From NCBI GenBank assembly GCA_002471805.1, contig DKQR01000066.1:1-38514 (forward strand): a stretch of 38,514 bases of DNA, in the 5' to 3' direction. The DNA is from Fidelibacterota bacterium UBA7303. Lineage in GTDB: Bacteria; Fidelibacterota; Marinisomatia; Marinisomatales; UBA1611. The translations under genes were made by a program, and so were the position numbers. Shown in pieces: positions 7,899 through 16,439 of the stretch. Positions within the stretch are counted from its first letter, which is position 1; each line of letters opens with the position of its first letter. The notes under the pieces are model-generated. The model was not told the origin of the DNA. It did no database searches and was given only the letters and a program-made list of their open reading frames with translations.

Positions 7899-9086
7899 AT
7901 GACATATTTAAACTATAATCGAAAATTAAAGATGGGGTTAGTTGGGGGTGGACCGGGAGCATTTATCGGCGATGTACATAGAAAAGCTGCAATTCTTGAC
8001 GGCGGTGTCAATCTTGTTTCAGGTACTTTTAGCCGGCACATTGAAAATTCAAAAGAGGCGGGCCAGACATATAATATAAATCCTGAGCGTGTATTTGATC
8101 ATCATGAAATAATGATACAAAATGAATTATCCCTGCCGGATGAAGATAGAATTGATTTTGTTGCCATAACAACACCTAACCAATCTCACTATTCCATTGC
8201 CATAGATTTTTTAGAAGCCGGTTTTCATGTGATGTGTGAAAAACCTATGACCTTTGATGTAAAAGAAGCTGTGAAACTTCAGGAAAAAGTCAGGGAGACC
8301 GAACTTGTATTTGGGTTGATGCATAATTATACCGGTTATCCCATGGTAAAGTTTGCCCGTGATATTGTGCGGAAAAAGGAATTAGGGAATATTCGGAAAA
8401 TTGTTGTTCAATACCCTCAAGGATGGTTGACCACACCCCTGGAAGAAACAGGACATATTCAAGCCGGCTGGCGTACCGACCCATCGCAAAGTGGTGGCGC
8501 AGGAAGCATGGGTGATATTGGGACCCATGCTGAGAATCTGTCGGAATATATTACTGGATTGACTATTTCTGATGTTTGTGCAGATCTTTCCATGTTTGTG
8601 AATGGAAGGAAATTAGACGATGACGGTAATTGTTTATTAAAGTTTAATAATGGAGCAAAAGGGTTGATTCATGTCAGCCAGATTGCATGTGGTGAAGAAA
8701 ATAATCTGGTCATTTGGGTTTATGGTGAAAAGAAAAGTTTAGAATGGCATCAAGAAACTCCAAATGAATTAATTATAAGAGATGGAAATGGGCCAAACCA
8801 GATTTGGCGACGAGGGAATGACTATGTTGCACAAATAAGTCCCGCCGCCGCACGGGCAACGCGATTACCATCCGGTCATCCGGAAGGGTTCCTTGAAGCA
8901 TTTGCAAATATTTATTTGAATTTCACGGATACAATTCGTTCACGATACTTAAATCAAACACCCACAGAAGCCATGTTGGATTTCCCAAATGTAAATGATG
9001 GTGTGCGGGGGATGCTTTTTATCGAAACAGTCTTAAAAAGTGCAAAGAGTGATCAAAAATGGACCAAAATTTTGACACATAAATAA
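7899..9086 (+). CDS. Cytoplasmic Gfo/Idh/MocA family oxidoreductase
   Basis: The protein is 395 residues from ATG 7899, four bases after the phosphoesterase stop; a longer in-frame start at 7830 would overlap that gene and adds no family-like sequence. The N-terminal Rossmann motif is GLVGGGPGAFIG near residues 13-24. The sugar-oxidoreductase motif is CEKPM near 115, with the lysine expected to contact substrate. The GDIGTHAEN stretch near 207-215 supplies the usual catalytic Asp/His region. There is no Tat or Sec signal, so it should act in the cytoplasm with bound or free NAD(P)(H). Enzymes of this family oxidise or reduce sugar hydroxyls, often at C3. Pairing with the isomerase 13 bases downstream is a recurrent arrangement in 3-keto-sugar and inositol pathways. 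Confidence 0.9.
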   Translation: MTYLNYNRKLKMGLVGGGPGAFIGDVHRKAAILDGGVNLVSGTFSRHIENSKEAGQTYNINPERVFDHHEIMIQNELSLPDEDRIDFVAITTPNQSHYSIAIDFLEAGFHVMCEKPMTFDVKEAVKLQEKVRETELVFGLMHNYTGYPMVKFARDIVRKKELGNIRKIVVQYPQGWLTTPLEETGHIQAGWRTDPSQSGGAGSMGDIGTHAENLSEYITGLTISDVCADLSMFVNGRKLDDDGNCLLKFNNGAKGLIHVSQIACGEENNLVIWVYGEKKSLEWHQETPNELIIRDGNGPNQIWRRGNDYVAQISPAAARATRLPSGHPEGFLEAFANIYLNFTDTIRSRYLNQTPTEAMLDFPNVNDGVRGMLFIETVLKSAKSDQKWTKILTHK

Positions 9087-9099
9087 TGGGAGAATTTTC

Positions 9100-10092
9100 A
9101 TGTCAAGACCAGTAACATTATGCACAGGACAGTGGGCGGATTTGCCTGTAACCGTTCTGGCAGAAAAAGCATCATCTTGGGGTTATGATGGACTTGAACT
9201 TGCTTGTTGGGGCGATCACATGGACGTTGAAAAAGCCGCATCTGATCTCAATTATTGTGAAGAGCATCTTGAAAAATTAGCGAAGCACAATTTGAACGTT
9301 TATGCCATCAGTAATCATTTGGCAGGACAATTGGTTTGTGACCCGAATAATGATTCCCGCTCCGATTTATTTGCGCCAGATGATTGCGCAGGTGATGCAG
9401 AGAAAAAACGAGCCTGGGCTGTGGACAACATGAAAAAAACAGCTATGGCTGCGAAAAATTTAGGTATTGATGTTGTCAACGGATTCACTGGATCACCCAT
9501 CTGGCATTATTTCTATAGTTTTCCGCCTGTATCCAAACAAATGATTGATGATGGCTTTGGATATTTTGCTGAAATGTGGAATCCAATTCTGGACGTATTT
9601 GATGAATGCAGAGTTAAGTTTGCCTTGGAAGTGCACCCCACAGAAATTGCTTTTGATATTGTAACTGCTGATCGTGCTTTGGAAACTCTCAATAGAAGGG
9701 AAGCTTTTGGGTTCAATTTTGATCCAAGCCATCTGCATTGGCAAATGATTGACCCCATTACATTCATAAATGAATTCAAGGATAGGATTTATCACTGTCA
9801 TATGAAAGATACGGCTTTACAACTCGATGGACGTACAGGGATTCTTGGTTCTCACTTGGATTTTGGGCATCCGGAACGAGGTTGGGATTTCAGATCGCTT
9901 GGACGCGGAGATATCAATTTTGAAGATATTATCCGCACTTTTAATCATATTGGGTATAGTGGCCCATTATCCGTTGAGTGGGAAGACACAGGAATGGACC
10001 GTGAACACGGTGCGGCCGAAGCATGTGATTTTGTAAAACAATTGGACTTTCAACGATCAGAAGTAGCTTTTGATGCTGCTTTTGAAGAATAG
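9100..10092 (+). CDS. Sugar phosphate isomerase/epimerase-like TIM-barrel protein (AP endonuclease 2 fold)
   Basis: This 330-residue protein of the xylose-isomerase-like TIM-barrel family (AP_endonuc_2) has a strong Shine-Dalgarno (GGGAGAA at 9088-9094) before ATG 9100. Probable metal ligands are visible in order: the Glu of FALEVHP (near 169), the Asp of NFDPSHLHW (near 208), the His of IYHCHMKD (near 234) and the Glu of LSVEWED (near 291). The family includes epimerases, isomerases, 2-keto-inositol dehydratases and recently recognised 3-keto-glycoside lyases/hydrolases. Sitting between an Idh-type oxidoreductase and a permease, it most likely acts on the keto-sugar made by a neighbouring oxidoreductase. 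It has no signal peptide, so it is cytoplasmic. The exact reaction cannot be read from sequence. Confidence 0.85.
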   Translation: MSRPVTLCTGQWADLPVTVLAEKASSWGYDGLELACWGDHMDVEKAASDLNYCEEHLEKLAKHNLNVYAISNHLAGQLVCDPNNDSRSDLFAPDDCAGDAEKKRAWAVDNMKKTAMAAKNLGIDVVNGFTGSPIWHYFYSFPPVSKQMIDDGFGYFAEMWNPILDVFDECRVKFALEVHPTEIAFDIVTADRALETLNRREAFGFNFDPSHLHWQMIDPITFINEFKDRIYHCHMKDTALQLDGRTGILGSHLDFGHPERGWDFRSLGRGDINFEDIIRTFNHIGYSGPLSVEWEDTGMDREHGAAEACDFVKQLDFQRSEVAFDAAFEE

Positions 10093-10101
10093 GGGCCAAT
10101 T

Positions 10102-11667
10102 ATGAATACTCATCAATCCCAGATCAATTCAAAATGGCTATTTAAAGCAAGTTTTATTGCTCTAATCGCAACATCATTTGCATTTGTGACACGTTTTGCT
10201 GTTCTAGCCGATTGGGGAAGACAGTTTAATTTGAGTAGTACGCAAATGGGAGAAATTGGCGGCGCCGGTGTTTGGCCATTTGCCATTAGCATTATTCTTT
10301 TCAGTTTGGTTGTTGACCGAATCGGATATGGAACGGCTATGGTATTTGCATTCATATGCCATATCGCATATGGTGTTATGGCTGTATTCTGGGCGCCGAA
10401 TGCAAACCCTGATCAAGCCTACGCTATTCTTTTCGGGGCCAGTGTTATTCTTGCGTTGGGGAATGGCACTGTAGAAGCAGTGATTAATCCAGTTGTGGCT
10501 ACGATGTTTGACCGAGACAAAACAAAGTGGTTGAATATTCTCCATGCCGGATGGCCCGCAGGTCTTGTGGGAGCCGGACTCATGACTATGGCTATGGGTG
10601 GAGCAGATTGGCGATATAAGGTTGGTTTGATCTTTATTCCAACTTTGGTCTATGGCGTCATGATATATAAACAAAAGTGGCCAGTACAGGAACGTGTTGC
10701 TGCAGGGGTTTCTTATATGGAAATGTTAAGGGAGTTTGGTATTCTCGCATCACTCCTGGTCATCCCCATTATCATACGCCAGATTGCAGTGGTATTCAAT
10801 CTACCATTGTCCACTGAAATCATTCTGGATGTGGCATTAATATTTGCTTTTTCCTATTCGATTTGGCCGGAAAAAGAAACCATTACACAATCGAAATTGT
10901 CCAGCTCCCTGGGAAGTCCAATGCTTTTTATTCTAATGTTAATTATGATGCCCTTGGCGACCACGGAAATTGGAACCGATGGCTGGATTACAGCCCTAAT
11001 GGAAAAAGCCATGGGTGATATTGGATTACCTGCTGTTACTGTTTTGGTGTATACCTCGGCAATTATGATGGTTCTACGGTTTTATGCTGGTCCTATTATT
11101 CATCGATTTAAACCGCTTGGGTTGTTAATAATTAGTTCCGGTGTGGCAGCAGTTGGTTTATTTCTATTATCTAAAAGCACAGGAATGACCATTTTATTTG
11201 TGGCAACATTTTATGGATTAGGGAAAACATTTTTCTGGCCAACTATGTTAGGCGTCGTGTCAGAACAGTGCCCCAAAGGTGGAGCATTGACCTTAAATGC
11301 CATTGGTGGTATGGGCATGCTGGCGGTTGGTGTTCTTGGAATGCCGTTCATTGGTTCACTGCAGGATAATGCTTCTTCTGAATTGCTGATGGAAAAAAAT
11401 CCTACCATTTATTCTCAAATTGTAGTGGAAAAGGATGGAATCTTTGGAGAATACAACGCAATTGACCAAGATAAAAAAACTGAGCTCAGTAACGAGAATC
11501 AATCAACAGTTAATATGATCGTTGATGAAGCCCGTCATGGTGCTTTGGCTTATATGGCTATCTTTCCTGTTATCATGCTTTTCAGTTACCTTGGTTTGAA
11601 TTTTTATTTTAAGTCTAAAGGGGGCTATGAACAAATAATCCTTAAGACAAATCAAGCCAATCCTTAA
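10102..11667 (+). CDS. MFS transporter, probable sugar permease
   Basis: This 521-residue, 12-helix major facilitator protein has its ATG at 10102, preceded by GGGG. The first helix region (ALIATSFAFVTRFAVL) and the second (GVWPFAISIILFSLVVDRIG) show the usual helix 2-3 turn motif in reduced form (DRIGYG). An extra hydrophilic stretch of about 60 residues near 430-490 (rich in D, E, K, N) lies before the last helix and makes the protein longer than a standard 400-450 residue MFS. It lies 9 bases after the isomerase and 15 bases before the AGE-type epimerase, in what looks like one transcription unit. Import of a sugar or keto-sugar from the periplasmic half of the pathway is the likely role, by context only. 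Confidence 0.85.
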   Translation: MNTHQSQINSKWLFKASFIALIATSFAFVTRFAVLADWGRQFNLSSTQMGEIGGAGVWPFAISIILFSLVVDRIGYGTAMVFAFICHIAYGVMAVFWAPNANPDQAYAILFGASVILALGNGTVEAVINPVVATMFDRDKTKWLNILHAGWPAGLVGAGLMTMAMGGADWRYKVGLIFIPTLVYGVMIYKQKWPVQERVAAGVSYMEMLREFGILASLLVIPIIIRQIAVVFNLPLSTEIILDVALIFAFSYSIWPEKETITQSKLSSSLGSPMLFILMLIMMPLATTEIGTDGWITALMEKAMGDIGLPAVTVLVYTSAIMMVLRFYAGPIIHRFKPLGLLIISSGVAAVGLFLLSKSTGMTILFVATFYGLGKTFFWPTMLGVVSEQCPKGGALTLNAIGGMGMLAVGVLGMPFIGSLQDNASSELLMEKNPTIYSQIVVEKDGIFGEYNAIDQDKKTELSNENQSTVNMIVDEARHGALAYMAIFPVIMLFSYLGLNFYFKSKGGYEQIILKTNQANP

Positions 11668-11682
11668 ACGACAGTTGACAGA

Positions 11683-12960
11683 TTGATTTCATATTTGGAA
11701 AAAACAGAATACTATTTACAAAACAACCTAATCCCCTTTTGGGCTAACAGGGTTGTAGAAAAAAAATATGGTGGATTTCAGACCAATTTTGACCGAAATG
11801 GAATCAGGACCAATGTCACCGAAAAATCATTTTTAGCCCAATGCCGCAGTCTTTTTACCATTTCTCATACAGTTCGATCTGGATATACTTGGCCAAATCA
11901 TGAACAAGCATTGGCCCAGGGGATTAAATTTCTTTTCAAATATTACCAGGACAAAAAGTACGGTGGCTATTACTGGATTGTGAATGAGGATGGATCTGTT
12001 CTTGATGATAATAAGATAATTTACGGTCACGCATTTCTCATTTATGGATTATCGGAGTTTGCATTATTAACCGGTGACGAGTCTGTAAAAACTGAAGCTA
12101 TCCGTGTGTTTGACTTTTTACAGAATAAAATAAAAGATCAAGAATATGGTGGCTATTTTGAACACTTCAATCGCCAATTTGAACCCATTAAAGCGCGAAA
12201 AGATATAGGCGTTTTTAAATCATTGGATGTGCACATGCATCTTATGGAAGCATTTACAACGTTATATGAATTAACGGGCGATGAAAAGCATCGGTTGGCC
12301 CTCGAAGAAATAAATACCCTTATTATTAATAAAATGATTCATAAGGAGACAGGAACGGGTATTTCCATGTTTACGCAAGATTGGTCCCCGATCGCAAATG
12401 TTGAATTGGAGACGGTTTGGGGCGCGGATCGTTTTGATGAAAATGGTAAATCCATTGATATTACGTCTTATGGCCATAATATTGAATTGACCTGGTTGTA
12501 TCTCCTTTCTCAAGATGTGCTTAAAATCCCCCGTGAGAAAAGCTGGGGTAAAATGGTGAAAATATATGAACATACTTACCAGAATGGGATCGATTGGATA
12601 AACGGTGGTTTATTTGTTGAAGGTGAAAAAAAAGGATCCGCCACTGAAACAAATAAAGAATTCTGGCAACAAGCCGAGGGAATGGTTGGATTTTTAGATG
12701 CCTATTTAATGACGGATGATGAAAAATATTTAGATGCTTTTAAAAATATCCACGATTTTGTATTTGAAAAAATGATCAACTGGGAACAAGGGGAATGGTT
12801 TGCTCTATTGGATCAAAAAGGAAACGTTATATGGGATTATATGGGGACCAGTTGGAAAACATTATACCATACCGTTCGAGGCATGTGTGAAATATCCAAC
12901 CGATTACGGAAAATCATTATAGAATTAAAAAACAAATCATTAGATAAAGTGATGGCATAA
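11683..12960 (+). CDS. AGE/cellobiose 2-epimerase family protein
   Basis: This 425-residue protein belongs to the N-acylglucosamine 2-epimerase superfamily with an (alpha/alpha)6 barrel. The start is TTG 11683, since no in-frame ATG precedes conserved sequence and the family N-terminus (EYYLQNNLIPFW) begins directly there; no clear Shine-Dalgarno is visible. Conserved stretches are CRSLFTIS (near 55), SYGHNIELTWL with the active-site His (near 264), FWQQAEGMVGFL (near 327) and WKTLYHTVRGM with the second catalytic His (near 396). This pattern fits cellobiose 2-epimerase-like enzymes, which epimerise a reducing-end sugar at C2, better than phosphomannose isomerase. Without a signal peptide it should be cytoplasmic, acting after import by the upstream permease. 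Substrate size (mono- versus disaccharide) is unknown. Confidence 0.88.
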   Translation: MISYLEKTEYYLQNNLIPFWANRVVEKKYGGFQTNFDRNGIRTNVTEKSFLAQCRSLFTISHTVRSGYTWPNHEQALAQGIKFLFKYYQDKKYGGYYWIVNEDGSVLDDNKIIYGHAFLIYGLSEFALLTGDESVKTEAIRVFDFLQNKIKDQEYGGYFEHFNRQFEPIKARKDIGVFKSLDVHMHLMEAFTTLYELTGDEKHRLALEEINTLIINKMIHKETGTGISMFTQDWSPIANVELETVWGADRFDENGKSIDITSYGHNIELTWLYLLSQDVLKIPREKSWGKMVKIYEHTYQNGIDWINGGLFVEGEKKGSATETNKEFWQQAEGMVGFLDAYLMTDDEKYLDAFKNIHDFVFEKMINWEQGEWFALLDQKGNVIWDYMGTSWKTLYHTVRGMCEISNRLRKIIIELKNKSLDKVMA

Positions 12961-12976
12961 AAAACAGGAGAACATC

Positions 12977-14380
12977 ATGGAAGAACTCATAAAGAAAAAT
13001 GAAAAAAGTAGTCAAAGAATATCAAGAAGAGATTTTATAACCAAATCGTCTGCTGCCGCAGCCGCCTTTATGATTGTGCCGCGATATGTTTTGGGTGGAC
13101 CAGGTTATACCGCTCCAAGTGACAAAATTAATATAGCAGCCATCGGAGTTGGCGGTAAGGGAAGATCAGACATTGCTGCTGTCGCTACGGAAAATATCGT
13201 ATCCCTATGTGATGTGGATGAAGTAAAAATGTTTGATACAATAAAACGTGCCGGCGAATGGGCAGAAGAAAAAGGGTTGTCCGAAAATCCATTGACGAAA
13301 GTGCCGAGATACAAAGATTTTCGTGAAATGTTAGATAAACAAAAAGATATTGATGCAGTAACTGTCAGTACACCTGATCACTTCCATGCAGTCGCCGCCA
13401 TCACGGCTATCAAACAGGGGAAACATGCATTTGTCCAGAAGCCACTTACCTATTCTGTAGATGAAGCTAAAAAATTAAGCGCTGCTGCAAAAAAAGCCGG
13501 TGTTGTCACTCAGATGGGAAACCAAGGCCATGCAGGCGAAGGAATTCGACTCATTGGCGAATGGCTTAAAGATGATGCTATCGGTGAAGTTCGGGAAGTG
13601 CATTGCTGGACAAATAGACCAATTTGGGATACAGGCATGAATCGTCCTGCAGAAATACCATCTGTTCCACCCACATTGGATTGGGATCAATGGATTGGGC
13701 CTGCGCCTTTCAGACCTTATCATCCTGACTATGCACCATGGAGTTGGAGAGCATGGTGCGACTTTGGGACTGGTGCGTTAGGTGATATGGGTGCTCATAT
13801 TTTTGATATTCCCTATCACACATTAAAAATGGATCACCCCACATCTGTTTTTGCCAGTTCATCCAAATTTAATGGAGAATCTTGGCCGGTAGCATCCACC
13901 ATATATTACGAATTCCCACAACGGGGCTCACTACCCCCTGTAAAATTGACTTGGTACGATGGCGGCATCATGCCGCCTCGACCTGAAGGGATCGAACCGG
14001 GAAGACGCATGGGCGATGGCGATGGCGGTATCATGTTCTATGGTGATAAAGGAATGATTATGTGCGGTTGCTATGGTAGAAACCCAAGATTGGTTCCGGA
14101 AACAAGTATGAAGGAATATCAACGTCCGCCAAAAACACTGTCCAGATCTCCGGGAATACATGAGGAATGGGTCCAGTGCATTAAGGAAAGCAAGCAAGCC
14201 TCATCAAATTTTGATTATGCCGCCAGATTAACCAGCACTATGTTGTTGGGAAATATTGCCATCCGCATGGCGCCGAAAAGTACCAAATTAGAATGGGATG
14301 GAATAGCAGGTAAATTCACCAATATGGATGAAGCCAATGATTATCTTGGCCGTGAATATCGCGACGGCTGGAATTTGTAA
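12977..14380 (+). CDS. Tat-exported Gfo/Idh/MocA oxidoreductase (paralog A)
   Basis: This is a 467-residue oxidoreductase with strong Shine-Dalgarno AGGAGA before ATG 12977. The N-terminus carries a twin-arginine signal (SRRDFITK at about 18-25, then an Ala-rich stretch and VPRYVLGG), so the folded, cofactor-loaded enzyme should be exported to the periplasm. The Rossmann motif is GVGGKG near 57. The canonical EKP is QKP here (HAFVQKPLTY), retaining the lysine. The catalytic region GALGDMGAHIFDIPYH is typical of the family. It is clearly a paralog of the gene at 15087: the two share VPRYVLGG, YTAPSDK, MGNQGHAGEG, WTNRPIW and GALGDMGAH. Oxidation of a glycoside hydroxyl to a 3-keto group is the likely role. 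The GH109-like alternative, NAD-assisted glycoside hydrolysis, cannot be excluded. Confidence 0.9.
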   Translation: MEELIKKNEKSSQRISRRDFITKSSAAAAAFMIVPRYVLGGPGYTAPSDKINIAAIGVGGKGRSDIAAVATENIVSLCDVDEVKMFDTIKRAGEWAEEKGLSENPLTKVPRYKDFREMLDKQKDIDAVTVSTPDHFHAVAAITAIKQGKHAFVQKPLTYSVDEAKKLSAAAKKAGVVTQMGNQGHAGEGIRLIGEWLKDDAIGEVREVHCWTNRPIWDTGMNRPAEIPSVPPTLDWDQWIGPAPFRPYHPDYAPWSWRAWCDFGTGALGDMGAHIFDIPYHTLKMDHPTSVFASSSKFNGESWPVASTIYYEFPQRGSLPPVKLTWYDGGIMPPRPEGIEPGRRMGDGDGGIMFYGDKGMIMCGCYGRNPRLVPETSMKEYQRPPKTLSRSPGIHEEWVQCIKESKQASSNFDYAARLTSTMLLGNIAIRMAPKSTKLEWDGIAGKFTNMDEANDYLGREYRDGWNL

Positions 14381-14400
14381 TACTAAAAAAAGGGTATACG

Positions 14401-15009
14401 ATGAATAATAAATATTTATTTGGTTTGATTGCAGCGATTGCAGTTGCGTTTGCTGCAAAAATGATGAATGCTCCATCTGGAAATGGTTGGATCTCATTGT
14501 TCAACGGGAAAGATCTAACAGGCTGGCGCGCCAGTGAAAGTGGAGATTTTCGTGTTGAAGATAGCGCCATTGTTGTGCGGGGGAAAAGGGCTCATTTATT
14601 TTCAGAAAAAGAATTCCAGAATTTTGAATTCAAATGTGAAATCATGACCCAATACGGCAGTAATTCCGGTCTATATTTTCATACCCAGTATGAAGAATCC
14701 TGGCCCAGTCGTGGGTATGAAGTCCAGGTGAATACGTCCCATGGAGATCCGGTGAAAAATGGCAGCCTTTGGGGTGTGGTGAGATCTTTTGACCCCATTG
14801 TCAAGGACAATGAATGGTTCACGCTGGAAGTCAAAGTGGATGGTAAACATGTGGTGACCAAAGTGAATGGGAAAGTTGTGGTGGATTATAATGAGTTAGA
14901 GGGTGTTACCGCTGGCCGGAGAATCGATAAAGGGTCCTTTGCGATCCAGGCTCATGATCCCAAAAGCGTTGTGCGTTACAGAAATATTATGGTTAAACCA
15001 TTTAATTAG
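14401..15009 (+). CDS. 3-keto-disaccharide hydrolase family protein (DUF1080)
   Basis: This 202-residue protein starts at ATG 14401, 20 bases after paralog A. Residues 1-20 (MNNKYLFGLIAAIAVAFAAK) form a Sec-type signal or membrane anchor. The rest is a single DUF1080 jelly-roll, with the hallmark start GWISLFNGKDLTGWR (29-43), then FEFKCEIMTQYGSNSGLYF and the tail GSFAIQAHDPKSVVRYRNI. Characterised members cleave 3-keto-glycosides or 3-ketodisaccharides produced by sugar 3-dehydrogenases. The gene is flanked on both sides by Tat-exported Gfo/Idh/MocA paralogs, exactly the enzymes that could make such substrates, so it probably acts with them in the periplasm. Family assignment is strong; the precise substrate is unknown. 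Confidence 0.9.
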   Translation: MNNKYLFGLIAAIAVAFAAKMMNAPSGNGWISLFNGKDLTGWRASESGDFRVEDSAIVVRGKRAHLFSEKEFQNFEFKCEIMTQYGSNSGLYFHTQYEESWPSRGYEVQVNTSHGDPVKNGSLWGVVRSFDPIVKDNEWFTLEVKVDGKHVVTKVNGKVVVDYNELEGVTAGRRIDKGSFAIQAHDPKSVVRYRNIMVKPFN

Positions 15010-15086
15010 TCGGCAATGAATACATCTGTGGTATCTAATTTCAAGATTCTAAAATTGGATATAAATTGAACGAAAATGAGACAATT

Positions 15087-16430
15087 ATGAATAAGAAAAA
15101 GGAAGACAAAATAACTCGAAGAGAATTTATGGGAAAAGCTGCTGCTACTGCTGCAGCATTTACCATTGTACCGCGCTACGTTTTGGGGGGGACCGAATAC
15201 ACTGCTCCAAGTGATAAACTGAATATTGCATGTGTGGGGATTGGCGGGAAAGGACATTCAGATGTGCATGGTGTAAGTTCTGAAAATATTTATGCACTGT
15301 GCGATGTTGATGATGTAAAAGCTGCAGAAACCTACAGGGATTTTCCTAAAGCAAAACGCTATACAGATTTCCGTAAAATGCTGGAAAAAGAAAAGGAAAT
15401 TGATGCTGTTACTGTTACTACGCCAGATCACAATCATGCTGTGGTTGCCATTGCAGCCATGGATCTGGGGAAGCATGTTTATGTGCAAAAACCTTTAACA
15501 CATACTGTAGAAGAAGCAAGGAAACTGGCAGAAAAAGCCAAAGAATATAATTTGGTAACACAGATGGGAAACCAAGGGCATGCCGGTGAAGGCGGACGGT
15601 TGATCAATGAATGGATTTGGGATGGTGCCATTGGTGATGTTTATGAAGTCCATGTCTGGACGAACCGACCCATTTGGCCACAGGGAATTATCAGACCCGA
15701 GACGATACCATCTGTTCCGTCTTCCTTAGACTGGAATCAATGGCTGGGACCGGCAAAGTGGAGACCTTATCACCCCGCTTATGCTCCTTTTGTCTGGCGA
15801 GGGTGGCTGGATTTTGGTACAGGTGCCCTGGGTGATATGGGAGCCCATTTAATTGATCATCCTTACTGGGCATTAAAGATGGAATATCCCGATACTGTGC
15901 AGGCAAGCTCCAGTCCGATTAACGATGAAACCTATCCAAACGCATCCATAGTAACATATGAATTTCCAGCAAGAGATAAGATGCCGCCAGTAAAAATGAT
16001 TTGGTACGATGGTGGATTAACACCACCCAGGCCCAAAGAGCTGGAACCGGGCCGGAAAATGGGCGATGGCGGGGGAGGAGTTTTGTTTGTGGGAACAAAG
16101 GGGAAAATGATGTGCAGTACATATGGGAATAATCCCCGTATCATTCCGGAAACAAAAATGAAAGAATACAAGAGACCTCCAAAATCCATACCAAGATCTT
16201 CTGGAATTAGGGAAGAATGGATTGAAGCCATAAAAGGCGGACCTGCAACCACATCCAATTTTGAATATGCATCAAAATTGACTGAAACTATGCTACTTGG
16301 ATGTATCGCATTACGGGTCGCTGACAAACGAACCATTCTCGAATGGGACGGGAATAAGGGACAGTTTACCAATTTGGATGAAGCCAATGCCTTCTTGCAT
16401 AAAGAATACAGGGATGGCTGGACACTTTAA
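15087..16430 (+). CDS. Tat-exported Gfo/Idh/MocA oxidoreductase (paralog B)
   Basis: The protein is 447 residues from ATG 15087; an upstream in-frame TTG at 15066 adds seven residues but would displace the twin-arginine motif from its normal place. The N-terminus has TRREFMGK followed by an Ala-rich stretch and VPRYVLGG. The Rossmann motif is GIGGKG near 53, the sugar-site motif is QKPLTH and the catalytic region is GALGDMGAHLIDHPYW. It is closely similar to paralog A along its whole length, suggesting duplication with the DUF1080 gene between the copies. It should be periplasmic with tightly bound NAD(P). Divergence in the substrate region (for example IWPQGIIRPE versus IWDTGMNRPA) suggests the copies have different glycoside preferences or opposite redox roles. 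Confidence 0.9.
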   Translation: MNKKKEDKITRREFMGKAAATAAAFTIVPRYVLGGTEYTAPSDKLNIACVGIGGKGHSDVHGVSSENIYALCDVDDVKAAETYRDFPKAKRYTDFRKMLEKEKEIDAVTVTTPDHNHAVVAIAAMDLGKHVYVQKPLTHTVEEARKLAEKAKEYNLVTQMGNQGHAGEGGRLINEWIWDGAIGDVYEVHVWTNRPIWPQGIIRPETIPSVPSSLDWNQWLGPAKWRPYHPAYAPFVWRGWLDFGTGALGDMGAHLIDHPYWALKMEYPDTVQASSSPINDETYPNASIVTYEFPARDKMPPVKMIWYDGGLTPPRPKELEPGRKMGDGGGGVLFVGTKGKMMCSTYGNNPRIIPETKMKEYKRPPKSIPRSSGIREEWIEAIKGGPATTSNFEYASKLTETMLLGCIALRVADKRTILEWDGNKGQFTNLDEANAFLHKEYRDGWTL

Positions 16431-16439
16431 AGGATAATT

